Of a stretch of 64,000 bases of DNA, positions 1 to 6,140 are shown in pieces (the first letter of the stretch is position 1; every line of letters starts with the position of its first letter). This DNA is from Site-B1 sp963827785 (lineage in GTDB: Bacteria; Bacteroidota; Bacteroidia; Flavobacteriales; Flavobacteriaceae). The notes under the pieces were generated by a model. That model saw only the letters and a program-made list of their open reading frames with translations. It was not told the DNA's origin and did no database searches. The DNA lies in the NCBI GenBank assembly GCA_963827785.1, contig CAWHCT010000020.1:1-64000 (forward strand). The letters run 5' to 3'. A program made the translations under genes and the position numbers.

Positions 1-233
1 TCAGGATAAATTCTCATATAAAATTCAAAAGTCCCGTTTGGAATCAATGTCAGTTTTATTAGAGCTAAATCATTGCCTCTACTTAAATAAACAAGAGTAT
101 CATTAAGTTCTAATTTTCCATTTTTTATAAAATCCGTTTGAGGATACCATTGCACATTTTGAGGTTTTTCAGATTTCTTACTTTGGCAAGAAAGGATTAT
201 TAAAATCAGAACTAAAAATATTGGTTTTTTCAT
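1..233 (-). CDS. Putative lipoprotein, partial (3' end outside window)
   Basis: The minus-strand frame opens with an ATG at 231-233 and stays open to base 1, giving the first 77 residues. The N-terminus is a lipoprotein signal: MKK, a hydrophobic stretch, then the lipobox ILSC with Cys at about residue 17, followed by QSKKSEKPQ. The mature part has no motif I recognise. A box GGTGCTAAC (247-255) lies 13 bases upstream of the start, so this looks like another cassette of the array. The start is chosen because it gives a complete signal peptide. Function unknown. Confidence 0.7.
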   Translation of the reverse strand, partial: MKKPIFLVLILIILSCQSKKSEKPQNVQWYPQTDFIKNGKLELNDTLVYLSRGNDLALIKLTLIPNGTFEFYMRIYP

Positions 234-254
234 TGTCTTTCAAATTGGTGCTAA

Positions 255-525
255 CTCAGGGTTAAACGTAGTTCTGCTTTGAGAATGAAAAGATAATAAA
301 TTCTGTAACAATAATTTGAGAAAAGTACGTCCTTATACTCTCAAATTATTGGTCATCAATTAGCTTCGCGGAGCGAAGTATAAATTGTGGAATTTATTAG
401 ATTGGGAATTCGATAAGCAGAGCCAAATTACTTTTAACCAACGATGGCTCACGTTTAGGCTCGAAGCCCGTCGAAGGCGATTAAATTATTGGATTGTGTA
501 GAAAGTAATTTGGTTTAACCCTGAG
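255..525. repeat. Nested inverted repeats, possible degenerate attC-like site
   Basis: CTCAGGGTTAAAC at 255-267 is repeated inverted (GTTTAACCCTGAG) at 513-525. Inside lie a 13-bp perfect stem (CAATAATTTGAGA at 309-321, TCTCAAATTATTG at 339-351) and a 12-bp pair (CCAAATTACTTT at 423-434, AAAGTAATTTGG at 502-513). The outermost box GGTGCTAAC (247-255) has the AAC end expected of a cassette boundary. It is longer than the other spacer repeats of the array. What it does is unknown. Confidence 0.5.
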
Positions 526-526
526 A

Positions 527-602
527 TGGAACACATTTACTTTAAGATGCATTGTCTGCGAAGCAGCGCAGATTAAAGTTCGCCTTTGGCGAATGTGTTC
601 CA
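527..602. repeat. 11-bp perfect inverted repeat
   Basis: TGGAACACATT (527-537) and AATGTGTTCCA (592-602) are perfect reverse complements enclosing a GC-richer core with smaller self-complementary pieces (CTGCG-AAGCAG-CGCAG and TCGCC-TTT-GGCGA types). This would form an extended cruciform or single-strand hairpin. It does not share the YAAC/GTTR ends of the other array repeats. Confidence 0.55.
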
Positions 603-610
603 TCGGTCTC

Positions 611-732
611 GGCTATGATTTCGTTGTGGAAAATCCAGTATGGATTTTCATGCGTGAAATCAAGCCTAAATTTATGATATTATTTTCAATTTTTCTCTAA
701 TGCCACAATGAATTATAGCCATTGTTGGCTAC
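611..732 (-). repeat. attC-like imperfect palindrome
   Basis: GGCTATGATTTCGTTGTGG (611-629) pairs with CCACAATGAATTATAGCC (703-720) with one bulge and two mismatches, so the two arms form a long stem. Inside is a perfect 8-bp hairpin, AAAATCCA-GTA-TGGATTTT (630-648). The box GTTGGCTAC at 724-732 sits 7 bases from the stop codon of the next gene, the same place the boxes occupy in the other cassettes. A matching YAAC box on the far side is not clear. Confidence 0.5.
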
Positions 733-739
733 AGTTTTT

Positions 740-1435
740 CTACTTTTTTAGTTCAATCAGATTTTTCTCCAAGCTTAATGTGTCAATCGAAATCAATCCA
801 CTTACAGAATCAATTTTTATTTCCCTTTTTAAACGTGAACTTATAAATGTAGTGTCCTTAGTTGATATATCGTTGTATCTCGCTACAATATTTGTTAACT
901 GAAAAGTCAAGTTGTCAATCCTATTCGGTTCAACTCTCCAAAAGTCTTCAGCATCACCTCCATTTAAAAAGAAGATAAAGCTTGAAGTAGGTATTAATTC
1001 TGACTTTCTAAATGTAAATAAGTGAAAAGCCTTTTTGTAATCATACAAATCTACGAATGCAATTGATATGATGTTTTCATTCTCGAATATTTTACATTTA
1101 GGTACAATTAAGTGCGCTTGTTCAAATTGTGATCTGTTAGTTTTTTCCAAGTTGAAAATCCACTTTTCGACATTTCGGTCTATAAATTTATCTGAATAAT
1201 CCGATTCAAAATCCGCTTTAAGATTATCAAAGTCCAAACAGTCGCTTTCCAATTCCGTAATAATAACTTTTAAGTCCTTTGATTGTTCAGTCAGAATTAC
1301 TTCAGGTTTGGTTTCTACTATTTGTGGCACTAAAATATCTTTTGGTTTTTCCAATTCCGATTTTTTCTTATCGGTTTTGCAGCTTATAGATAGGATTAAA
1401 AGTATTGTCGATATGTAAAATATTGTTTTTTTCAA
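740..1435 (-). CDS. Putative lipoprotein, array cassette gene
   Basis: A 231-residue protein of unknown function. I start it at a TTG (1435), which gives a clean lipoprotein signal: LKKTIFYIST, a hydrophobic stretch and lipobox SISC with Cys at about residue 19, followed by a charged TDKKK linker. An ATG at 1508-1510 would add 25 residues encoded entirely by the recombination repeat, which is less likely. The mature region contains DSDYSDKFIDRNVEKW-like acidic segments and a conserved-looking LNGGDAEDFWRVEPNRIDNL near residue 160, but no family I can name. It fills its cassette: the start is 6 bases from box GTAGAAC (1441-1447) and the stop is 7 bases from GTTGGCTAC (724-732). Confidence 0.7.
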   Translation of the reverse strand: MKKTIFYISTILLILSISCKTDKKKSELEKPKDILVPQIVETKPEVILTEQSKDLKVIITELESDCLDFDNLKADFESDYSDKFIDRNVEKWIFNLEKTNRSQFEQAHLIVPKCKIFENENIISIAFVDLYDYKKAFHLFTFRKSELIPTSSFIFFLNGGDAEDFWRVEPNRIDNLTFQLTNIVARYNDISTKDTTFISSRLKREIKIDSVSGLISIDTLSLEKNLIELKK

Positions 1436-1440
1436 ATTGC

Positions 1441-1532
1441 GTAGAACGGTTGGTATAAAGTTAGTGCGTGTCAACGTACGCAAACTTTGGTAAAACACAT
1501 CAGCAAGCATTAATTTTATACGGTGTTAGGGC
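1441..1532 (-). repeat. attC-like site A
   Basis: A 92-bp spacer between the 740-1435 and 1540-2231 units. It opens with GTAGAACGG and closes with TTTTATACGGTGTTAGGGC, the right-end motif shared with the other sites. Internal GGTATAA and TTATAC segments pair near the ends, and AAAGTTAGTGCG and CGCAAACTTT pair near the centre. The closing box GTTAGGGC (1525-1532) matches, with one extra G, the inverse of GCCTAAC at the other end of the next unit. Confidence 0.65.
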
Positions 1533-1539
1533 AAGTATT

Positions 1540-2231
1540 TTAAAATACTACCAATAAATCATTTTTTTCTATTTTCCAGTTTCCATTTTCATTTTTTATG
1601 AAACATCTCATAACTCCTCCGCACAATTTTCCACAAGTAACAGAATATTTAAACATTCCGTAATTTTTGGATTTATCAAAGTAAATTCTTGAAAAGCCAG
1701 CAATTCCGTTTAAATGAAAGGGATATTTATGATGCCAAATGTCAGTTCCTTCAGGAAACTCCGAGAGATATTTATAATCAAGTATTGAGTCTTTTTTAAT
1801 TCCCGATAAAATTAATTTATAACTTAATTTGTATTCCTGGAGTGAATCATAATTCACTTTGTTTTTAGATTTTAAATATTCCTTAAAAAATTTTCAAAAT
1901 CTGACTTTTCAAGATTAAAAATGGTATCTCCTAAAGCGATGACCATTTTAGAAGTGTCTCGGTCTAATTCCGCCATTTTTTGTTTATGCTTTCTTAAGGT
2001 TTCTATATGTCCAATAGAATCATATCCAATTATGTTAGCATTCTCATCTAAATATGGCATTGGAGGAGGAGGAGGCATTCTTCTAGAATCATCTTTAAGT
2101 TCAGCAATTAATTCAGGATAGATTTCTTTGAAAACTTTTTTTTCAAATTCCAGTTCAGAATTATTTTCATTTAAGTCATTACAACTTAAAGCCATAATTG
2201 TTGAAAATAAAATAATTAACAGTTTTTTCAT
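1540..2231 (-). pseudogene. Putative lipoprotein gene split by one frameshift
   Basis: Two adjacent frames read as one gene. The 5' frame (2231-1872) encodes MKK, a signal with lipobox ALSC, a Pro-rich RRMPPPPPMPY segment and ends early at ENFLRNI. The 3' frame (to 1540) encodes ENFFKEYLKSKNKVNYDS..., then SEFPEGTDIWHHKYPFHL, CGKLCGG and NGNWKIEKND. They join without loss in the T6 run (minus strand) near 1885-1893: one extra T gives a continuous protein of about 230 residues. The start ATG at 2231 is 5 bases from box GCCTAAC and the stop is 7 bases from GTTAGGGC, so the pair exactly fills one cassette, which supports a single ancestral gene. The alternative is a sequencing error or slippage-based phase variation. 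Function unknown. Confidence 0.7.
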
Positions 2232-2235
2232 ATTT

Positions 2236-2371
2236 GCCTAACGTTTATGTATATGGAAAGTTGCGTGTTTGTGTGCGAGGATTTTCCGAAGGAAAATCAG
2301 ATGCAAGCAAACAAAGCAACTCACATTGGTTAAGCTAAAAATAGCAATTTTTTATATACGGTGTTGTGCTT
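2236..2371 (-). repeat. attC-like site B
   Basis: About 136 bp, from GCCTAACGTTTATGTATA to TTATATACGGTGTTGTGCTT. The ends pair imperfectly (GTATA with TATAC; AAC with GTT). The middle holds a perfect hairpin GATTTTCC-GAA-GGAAAATC (2280-2298), and outside it TTGCGTG/TGTTTG-type arms pair with CAAAC/GCAAC. The left and right boxes of this site (GCCTAAC, GTTGTGC) are not complementary to each other, but each matches the far box of its own cassette. Confidence 0.75.
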
Positions 2372-2377
2372 AGTGTT

Positions 2378-3010
2378 TTATTTTAATTTCGGGATTGCTT
2401 GTTCTATTAAATCCGCATTTCTTGTTGATTGGTCATTTAATGATAAATAATGAATAGCTAATATTAATTGGATATTCGGGTCATTCAAGTCGAAATATTT
2501 TTTGTTTTTTAGCACTTCCCAATATTGGATATCAAATCCATTAAAATCGCCACTTCCTTGAATTCTTTCCGCATATTTAGCAATTCTCTGATTGGTTTTT
2601 CCTAAATCTATTAAATATTTAATGTATTTACCCTTTGTGACAGCACAAAGGTCTTTTGCTTTTGTTTCACTAGGATAATAGGTTGATTCGCAAAACATCC
2701 AAATTTCATTAAAAGTTAATTTTTCTATTTCTTTATATAATTCTTTTTGTTTCTCAAAGTCAATATTTGTCCAAAATCCGTTTACTGTAGCTTCTAAATA
2801 TTCGTGTGGTGTGCGTTCATAACAAGTTTTGAAGTCGGAATCCATATGCAAACACATTTCTGACTTGAAGAATTCCGTTATTTTATTCAAATCAGCTATC
2901 TGTTCTGCCGTAAAATTTTTGTTCAGTTCAGTCACAGAATATTGAGATTTACAAGAGAAATTCAATTGTAAAATTATAACTCCAAATATGAATATTATCG
3001 TTTTTTTCAT
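2378..3010 (-). CDS. Putative lipoprotein, array cassette gene
   Basis: A 210-residue protein starting at the ATG at 3008-3010. The N-terminus MKKTIIFIFGVIILQLNFSC is a lipoprotein signal with lipobox NFSC (Cys at about residue 20). The mature part is mostly helical in look and charged, with four further cysteines (SEMCLHMDSDFKTCYE, MFCEST, KDLCAV) that could form disulfides in the periplasm. I do not recognise the family. The start is 5 bases from AAGCACAAC (3015-3023) and the stop 7 bases from the perfectly complementary GTTGTGCTT (2363-2371). There is no room for a promoter between box and start, although site C upstream contains a -7-like TAAATTTG on this strand (3079-3086). Confidence 0.75.
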   Translation of the reverse strand: MKKTIIFIFGVIILQLNFSCKSQYSVTELNKNFTAEQIADLNKITEFFKSEMCLHMDSDFKTCYERTPHEYLEATVNGFWTNIDFEKQKELYKEIEKLTFNEIWMFCESTYYPSETKAKDLCAVTKGKYIKYLIDLGKTNQRIAKYAERIQGSGDFNGFDIQYWEVLKNKKYFDLNDPNIQLILAIHYLSLNDQSTRNADLIEQAIPKLK

Positions 3011-3014
3011 AATT

Positions 3015-3150
3015 AAGCACAACGTTTTTGTGTATGGCTTCGTTGCGGGAAAATCGGCAAGATTTTTCCGCCGTGATACAAATTTAGCAAAATTGCAATG
3101 GATTCCGATTAGGAATTCAGCAGCAATGAGTTATACACGTTGTTGTGCTT
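3015..3150 (-). repeat. attC-like site C
   Basis: AAGCACAACG...TGTGTATGG opens the site and GTTATACACGTTGTTGTGCTT closes it. An inner hairpin pairs GGAAAATC with GATTTTTCC (about 3048-3070). Its two outer boxes are complementary to each other here only because the cassettes on both sides use the same box. On the minus strand it contains TAAATTTG, a match to the Bacteroidota -7 element, upstream of the 3010 start. Confidence 0.75.
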
Positions 3151-3153
3151 TCG

Positions 3154-3924
3154 TTATTTGTTTAATTCTTTATCTATCAATTTTACGATATCTTCATAAA
3201 TCAACTTTTGAGTTTCTAACATATCGATTGTGAATTTGAGCCAAATTGATTGAATTGTTAAAATATTTTCAAATTCAATATCTGATAGTAGTTGTTCTGG
3301 AAATATCTCAAATTTTGAAGTTTTTAAATTCGAAGATGTATATTTATATAACTGTCTATATTTAGTTGATTGCCTTATTGGGTATTTTTTACCTAAATAA
3401 GGTAAAAAATATTCATGAAGGTCAATTCTATAATTTCGTTCTTCTTCTCTCGTCCATTGCATTTGAAGCGGTAATGTTGAAATTAAGCTTCTTATGCTAT
3501 CATTTTTAATTAATGATAGTTTGCCAGAATTCAAGATATCCGACATTGTTCCTTCTGCTGGAAAATGCATCCAACCGGAAACAGTAACGTAATACATTAT
3601 GCTATCAAAATTCACTTTTGAGTCCCATTTGGGGTTGGGTCCTGTAAATTTTAAAAGATAATCATCGATTTCAATAACGGTTCTTTTTTCCTTTATTACA
3701 TTATCAATATTTTCAATACTAATGATTAGATCCTTTTTAAGTGATATTAAAACTGTTTCTTCTTCACCTCTTAATATTCTTTCCTGATTAGAATTATTTA
3801 TTTGCAGAGCAATCAAAATTCCAATAACTACAAGAATAATTTCTCCAAACGCGTATTTAAGATATTTTCCAGTTTTGCCTTCTGAAAGTAGATTTTGTCT
3901 AATTTTTCTAAAGAATTTTATCAT
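3154..3924 (-). CDS. DUF6090-type membrane-anchored protein, array cassette
   Basis: A 256-residue protein with the N-terminus typical of the flavobacterial DUF6090 family: MIKFFRKIRQNLLSEGKTGKY, then KYAFGEIILVVIGILIALQINN, a single membrane segment at about residues 24-43. The rest is a long, charged, probably helical domain (EETVLISLKKDLIISIENIDNVIKE...), then HFPAEGTMSDILNSGKLSLIKN around residue 120. It is a paralogue of the neighbouring 4006-4746 product: the first 40 residues are almost identical and the remainder has diverged. Biochemical function is unknown. The ATG is 57 bases from its box, further than in most cassettes, and the stop is 3 bases from GTTGTGCTT. Confidence 0.8.
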   Translation of the reverse strand: MIKFFRKIRQNLLSEGKTGKYLKYAFGEIILVVIGILIALQINNSNQERILRGEEETVLISLKKDLIISIENIDNVIKEKRTVIEIDDYLLKFTGPNPKWDSKVNFDSIMYYVTVSGWMHFPAEGTMSDILNSGKLSLIKNDSIRSLISTLPLQMQWTREEERNYRIDLHEYFLPYLGKKYPIRQSTKYRQLYKYTSSNLKTSKFEIFPEQLLSDIEFENILTIQSIWLKFTIDMLETQKLIYEDIVKLIDKELNK

Positions 3925-3980
3925 TGGTTAGTTGTTTCTTGAAAGGTAGAACAATTATTTAACTCGAGTGAGAGATAATG

Positions 3981-4002
3981 AAGCACAACCGTTGTTGTGC
4001 TT
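3981..4002 (-). repeat. attC-like site D, collapsed to its outer boxes
   Basis: Between the two DUF6090 cassettes only AAGCACAAC (3981-3989), CG-T and GTTGTGCTT (3994-4002) remain, i.e. the two outer boxes with the whole internal stem missing. The boxes still match their own cassettes perfectly. This is consistent with deletion of the stem-loop, for example by replication slippage across the palindrome. Confidence 0.7.
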
Positions 4003-4005
4003 ACG

Positions 4006-4746
4006 TTAATTGTTTAATTCACTATCTATCAATTCACTCAAGTTTTGACAATTAGACCGCAGTGTCCTTATTGCTTTCAGATTTTCAATTATGGCATTTT
4101 GAAAAAATAAGGCATAGCCTTCAAGATTTCGGAATTTTTTGGAAGATGGATTCTGCAGCCAATCCCAATCTTCATGGTTTAAATTATATTTAGCCCACAA
4201 TTTATGCCATAAAGTCACATCCATATTATCATATACCCATTGATTAAACCTTTCATTGTCTAGATTCAATTTGTTTATTTCTATATCCGCTTCTTGAAAA
4301 AAGATAACAATTTCATTTTTTAAGCCTTCGTTTTTAATTTCTATATTATTTCCAGAGTTCAACATTTCATTGTAACTACTCTTGGTTAAGTGCAGAAAAT
4401 TCATCGAACCTCTTCCAATATTATATTGTTCCAATTTTTCTAATCGCTCAATTTTGCCATTTAAGACAGAATCTAAGATAAACTGTGTTTGTGAGTTCCA
4501 TTCAACATATTCAGTAGATAAAGAATCCAAATAGATAATATCCTGGTCAATCTCCTTTTTGAGCTTTGCTAAAATTTGATTTCCATTCGATTCGTTCTGC
4601 TTCAGTTCATTGTAATTGTTCAACTGAATGGCAATCAAAATTCCAATTACCACGAGTATAATTTCTCCAATTGCATATTTTAAATACTTTCCAGTTTTTC
4701 CTTCTGAAAGTAAATTTTGTCTAATTTTTCTAAAGAATTTTATCAT
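4006..4746 (-). CDS. DUF6090-type membrane-anchored protein, array cassette
   Basis: A 246-residue paralogue of the 3154-3924 product. It starts MIKFFRKIRQNLLSEGKTGKY and has one membrane segment (YAIGEIILVVIGILIAIQLNNYNE, about residues 24-43), followed by a helical, charged domain. SSYNEMLNSGNNIEIKNEGLK near residue 125 corresponds to the SDILNSGKLSLIKN segment of the neighbour. No catalytic motif is visible. Both genes also share the untranslated leader TTATCATTGGTTAG and ATAATGAAGCACAAC just upstream, so the duplication covered more than the coding region. The C-terminal halves differ strongly, so the duplication is old or the cassettes arrived separately. Confidence 0.8.
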   Translation of the reverse strand: MIKFFRKIRQNLLSEGKTGKYLKYAIGEIILVVIGILIAIQLNNYNELKQNESNGNQILAKLKKEIDQDIIYLDSLSTEYVEWNSQTQFILDSVLNGKIERLEKLEQYNIGRGSMNFLHLTKSSYNEMLNSGNNIEIKNEGLKNEIVIFFQEADIEINKLNLDNERFNQWVYDNMDVTLWHKLWAKYNLNHEDWDWLQNPSSKKFRNLEGYALFFQNAIIENLKAIRTLRSNCQNLSELIDSELNN

Positions 4747-4772
4747 TGGTTAGTTTGGTTGGTCTTATAATG

Positions 4773-4908
4773 AAGCACAACGTTTATGTATAAGAATAGT
4801 TGCGGGTTTGTATGCGAGGATTTTCCGAAGGAAAATCAGACGTTACAAACACGCAACGACCTTTGATTAAGCACTAAACCGCAATTATTTTTATACGGTG
4901 TTGGCAAA
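4773..4908 (-). repeat. attC-like site E
   Basis: About 136 bp, from AAGCACAACGTTTATGTATA to TTTTTATACGGTGTTGGCAAA. It is close to site B, including the perfect hairpin GATTTTCC-GAA-GGAAAATC at 4819-4837 and the GTTGCGGGTTTG/CAAACACGCAAC arm pair around it. The outer boxes (GCACAAC versus GTTGGCA) do not pair with each other, as expected where two cassettes with different boxes meet. Confidence 0.75.
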
Positions 4909-4955
4909 TCGTTTTTTATTTTTTCACAAGTTTCAAATTCCGCATTGCGTAGAAT

Positions 4956-5330
4956 TCAAATCCGTTTATTGGTTTTATTTTCCGTTTTTTTATTCGGTAA
5001 ACTTATAGTCGAATTAATTTCAGACCATTTTTTAACCGATTTACTTTTTTTCTCCAGTTTTATATTCAGAATTAGAGTGTCGTTTTTAATTTTCCATTTC
5101 CCTTTTAATTCCGAGTATATTATTTCGTGATAATGATAAAATTTAGTCCGATGAAAAGTTCCGTTTTCGTAAAGCACTAAACTGTCAGAATCAACAAAAT
5201 TCCATTTAGTTCCGCTTTCAGATTTCTGTTTTGTTTTTTCTTTTTTATAAACATATTCAGATTGGATTTCTTGCGAAACCAAAATGTTAGTCAAAAGACC
5301 AAATATTAATATTAGAACTGTTTTTCTCAA
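4956..5330 (-). CDS. Putative secreted protein, array cassette, probably frameshifted at its end
   Basis: A 124-residue frame starting at a TTG (5328-5330), which gives the signal peptide LRKTVLILIFGLLTNILVSQ. The ORF extends upstream to a GTG in the recombination repeat, but that would place repeat-derived residues before the signal. The mature part contains YENGTFHRTKFYHYHE and LKGKWKIKNDTLILN, the look of a small beta-rich domain. The frame stops at 4956 after KKTENKTNKRI. If the A7 run near 4988-4994 had six bases, the reading would continue as KKRKIKPINGFEFYAMRNLKLVKK to a TAA at 4916-4918, 7 bases from box GTTGGCAAA, which matches the packing of the other cassettes. I take the longer form as ancestral. 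Function unknown. Confidence 0.65.
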   Translation of the reverse strand: MRKTVLILIFGLLTNILVSQEIQSEYVYKKEKTKQKSESGTKWNFVDSDSLVLYENGTFHRTKFYHYHEIIYSELKGKWKIKNDTLILNIKLEKKSKSVKKWSEINSTISLPNKKTENKTNKRI

Positions 5331-5333
5331 ATG

Positions 5334-5472
5334 TTTGCCAACGGGTTTGTGTATGGATAGTTGCGTGTTTGAAGCCACTAATTTTCCGATGTTTAAATTT
5401 AAATATTTTTTTGTTTTAAAAAAAATTCTATCTTATTGAATTTAGCAATTTTTTATACACGGTGTTGCCACC
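5334..5472 (-). repeat. attC-like site F
   Basis: Runs from TTTGCCAACGGGTTTGTGTATGG to TTTTTATACACGGTGTTGCCACC. The outer ends follow the shared pattern (GTGTA with TACAC). The interior is AT-rich and the hairpin has degenerated to AATTTTCC without its partner. The left box matches the far box of the 4956-5330 unit, and the right box matches GGTGGCAAC next to the recombinase. Confidence 0.75.
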
Positions 5473-5474
5473 AG

Positions 5475-6130
5475 TTATTTTATTCCGATAACTTTTTCAA
5501 TCGGTTCGTTTTTATAATCAAATTCAACTTTTTTCATTCTGTGAATTGGACTGTCAAATCCTATAATTAAATTTCCGCTAAATGACCTTAAATCCAAAAC
5601 TCGAAATTTCTTCTTGTATTTAGTCAGCGTTTGTTTTTCCAAATCTAAAAGTCCAATTCTTTGAAATGTTCCACCAAAAAATGATTTGTCCCAAATCGGA
5701 ATTGCAGTTTTCTGTCCATTTCTTGTCCAAATTGCTGGTCCACCACAATTTCTCGCTAATTAAAATTGCTTTTGATTCATTAATTTTGAGTTTGCATATT
5801 CCGCTCAAAGGTGCTCCCATTCCAACTTCGTTTAGATTGGAGTATTCCAATGTTGCGTTATTTTCGTTTTCTTGTCCGTTAGAGTTTTCATTCGGAAAAT
5901 CCCGAGCATTTGGATATTTTAGAGCATCTATTGAGTAGCCGACTATTCGGCCAATTGAAAGTTCGTCAAATTTTAATGCTTGAAGTATTGTTCGTGCTTT
6001 GTACTTGTCCGGTTTTTTGGCTTTGTCAAATCAACGTCATTAATCCACTTACATAAAGACGTTCGTTTCCTGTCATTCCTCCAATTCCAATAACGCTATT
6101 TGCTTTTTCGTAAATTTCTTGTTTCGTCAT
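5475..6130 (-). pseudogene. Degenerate cassette gene with two or three frameshifts
   Basis: Three frames link into one protein of about 218 residues. It starts at the ATG at 6128-6130 (MTKQEIYEKANSVIGIGG). The frame changes near 6065 (to SLCKWINDVDLTK) and near 6025 (to KAKKPDKYKARTILQALKF and on through NEVGMGAPLSGICKLKINE). It changes again near 5750-5760, to RNCGGPAIWTRNGQKTAIPI, and ends in KNEPIEKVIGIK with TAA at 5475-5477. The small open frame at 5620-5850 is only the middle part. It is the first cassette after the recombinase. The boxes at its ends (GGTGGCAAC 6141-6149, GTTGCCACC 5464-5472) are perfect complements, so the unit boundary is intact although the gene is broken. Family unknown. 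Confidence 0.7.
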
Positions 6131-6140
6131 TTCTCTAATT

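Larger units (their letters stand above)
234..739. other. 506-bp gene-free stretch packed with inverted repeats
   Basis: I see no convincing coding frame here. The stretch instead holds several perfect or near-perfect palindromes (listed separately), including a long arm pair at 255-267/513-525, a hairpin at 309-351, arms at 423-434/502-513 and 527-537/592-602, and an attC-like element at 611-732. A small hairpin GCTTCGC-GGA-GCGAAG also lies near 363-378. It separates the partial lipoprotein from the 740-1435 cassette and looks like two or three degenerate or structurally different recombination sites in a row. Confidence 0.6.

Noticed and set aside
2988..3233. Plus-strand open frame across attC-like site C
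   Set aside because: It runs through the palindromic repeat and the ends of two genes on the other strand; it has no credible protein features.
3015..4002. AAGCACAAC/GTTGTGCTT pairs considered as terminal inverted repeats of a transposon around each gene
   Set aside because: Box sequence changes from unit to unit, there are no target duplications and no transposase, and the only recombinase is a tyrosine enzyme at the array end.
2236..5472. Recurrent similar sequences at about 2.2, 3.0, 4.8 and 5.3 kb considered as a CRISPR array
   Set aside because: The repeats are 90-140 bp, imperfect and separated by whole genes of 375-771 bp; no cas genes are present.
5620..5850. Free-standing 76-residue gene
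   Set aside because: It is the middle part of a frameshifted cassette gene; its only start is an internal TTG and its frame stays open upstream.
740..6130. Toxin-antitoxin or known antiphage system among the cassette genes
   Set aside because: No toxin, nuclease, restriction or abortive-infection motif could be recognised; the products are lipoproteins, secreted or membrane-anchored proteins of unknown role.
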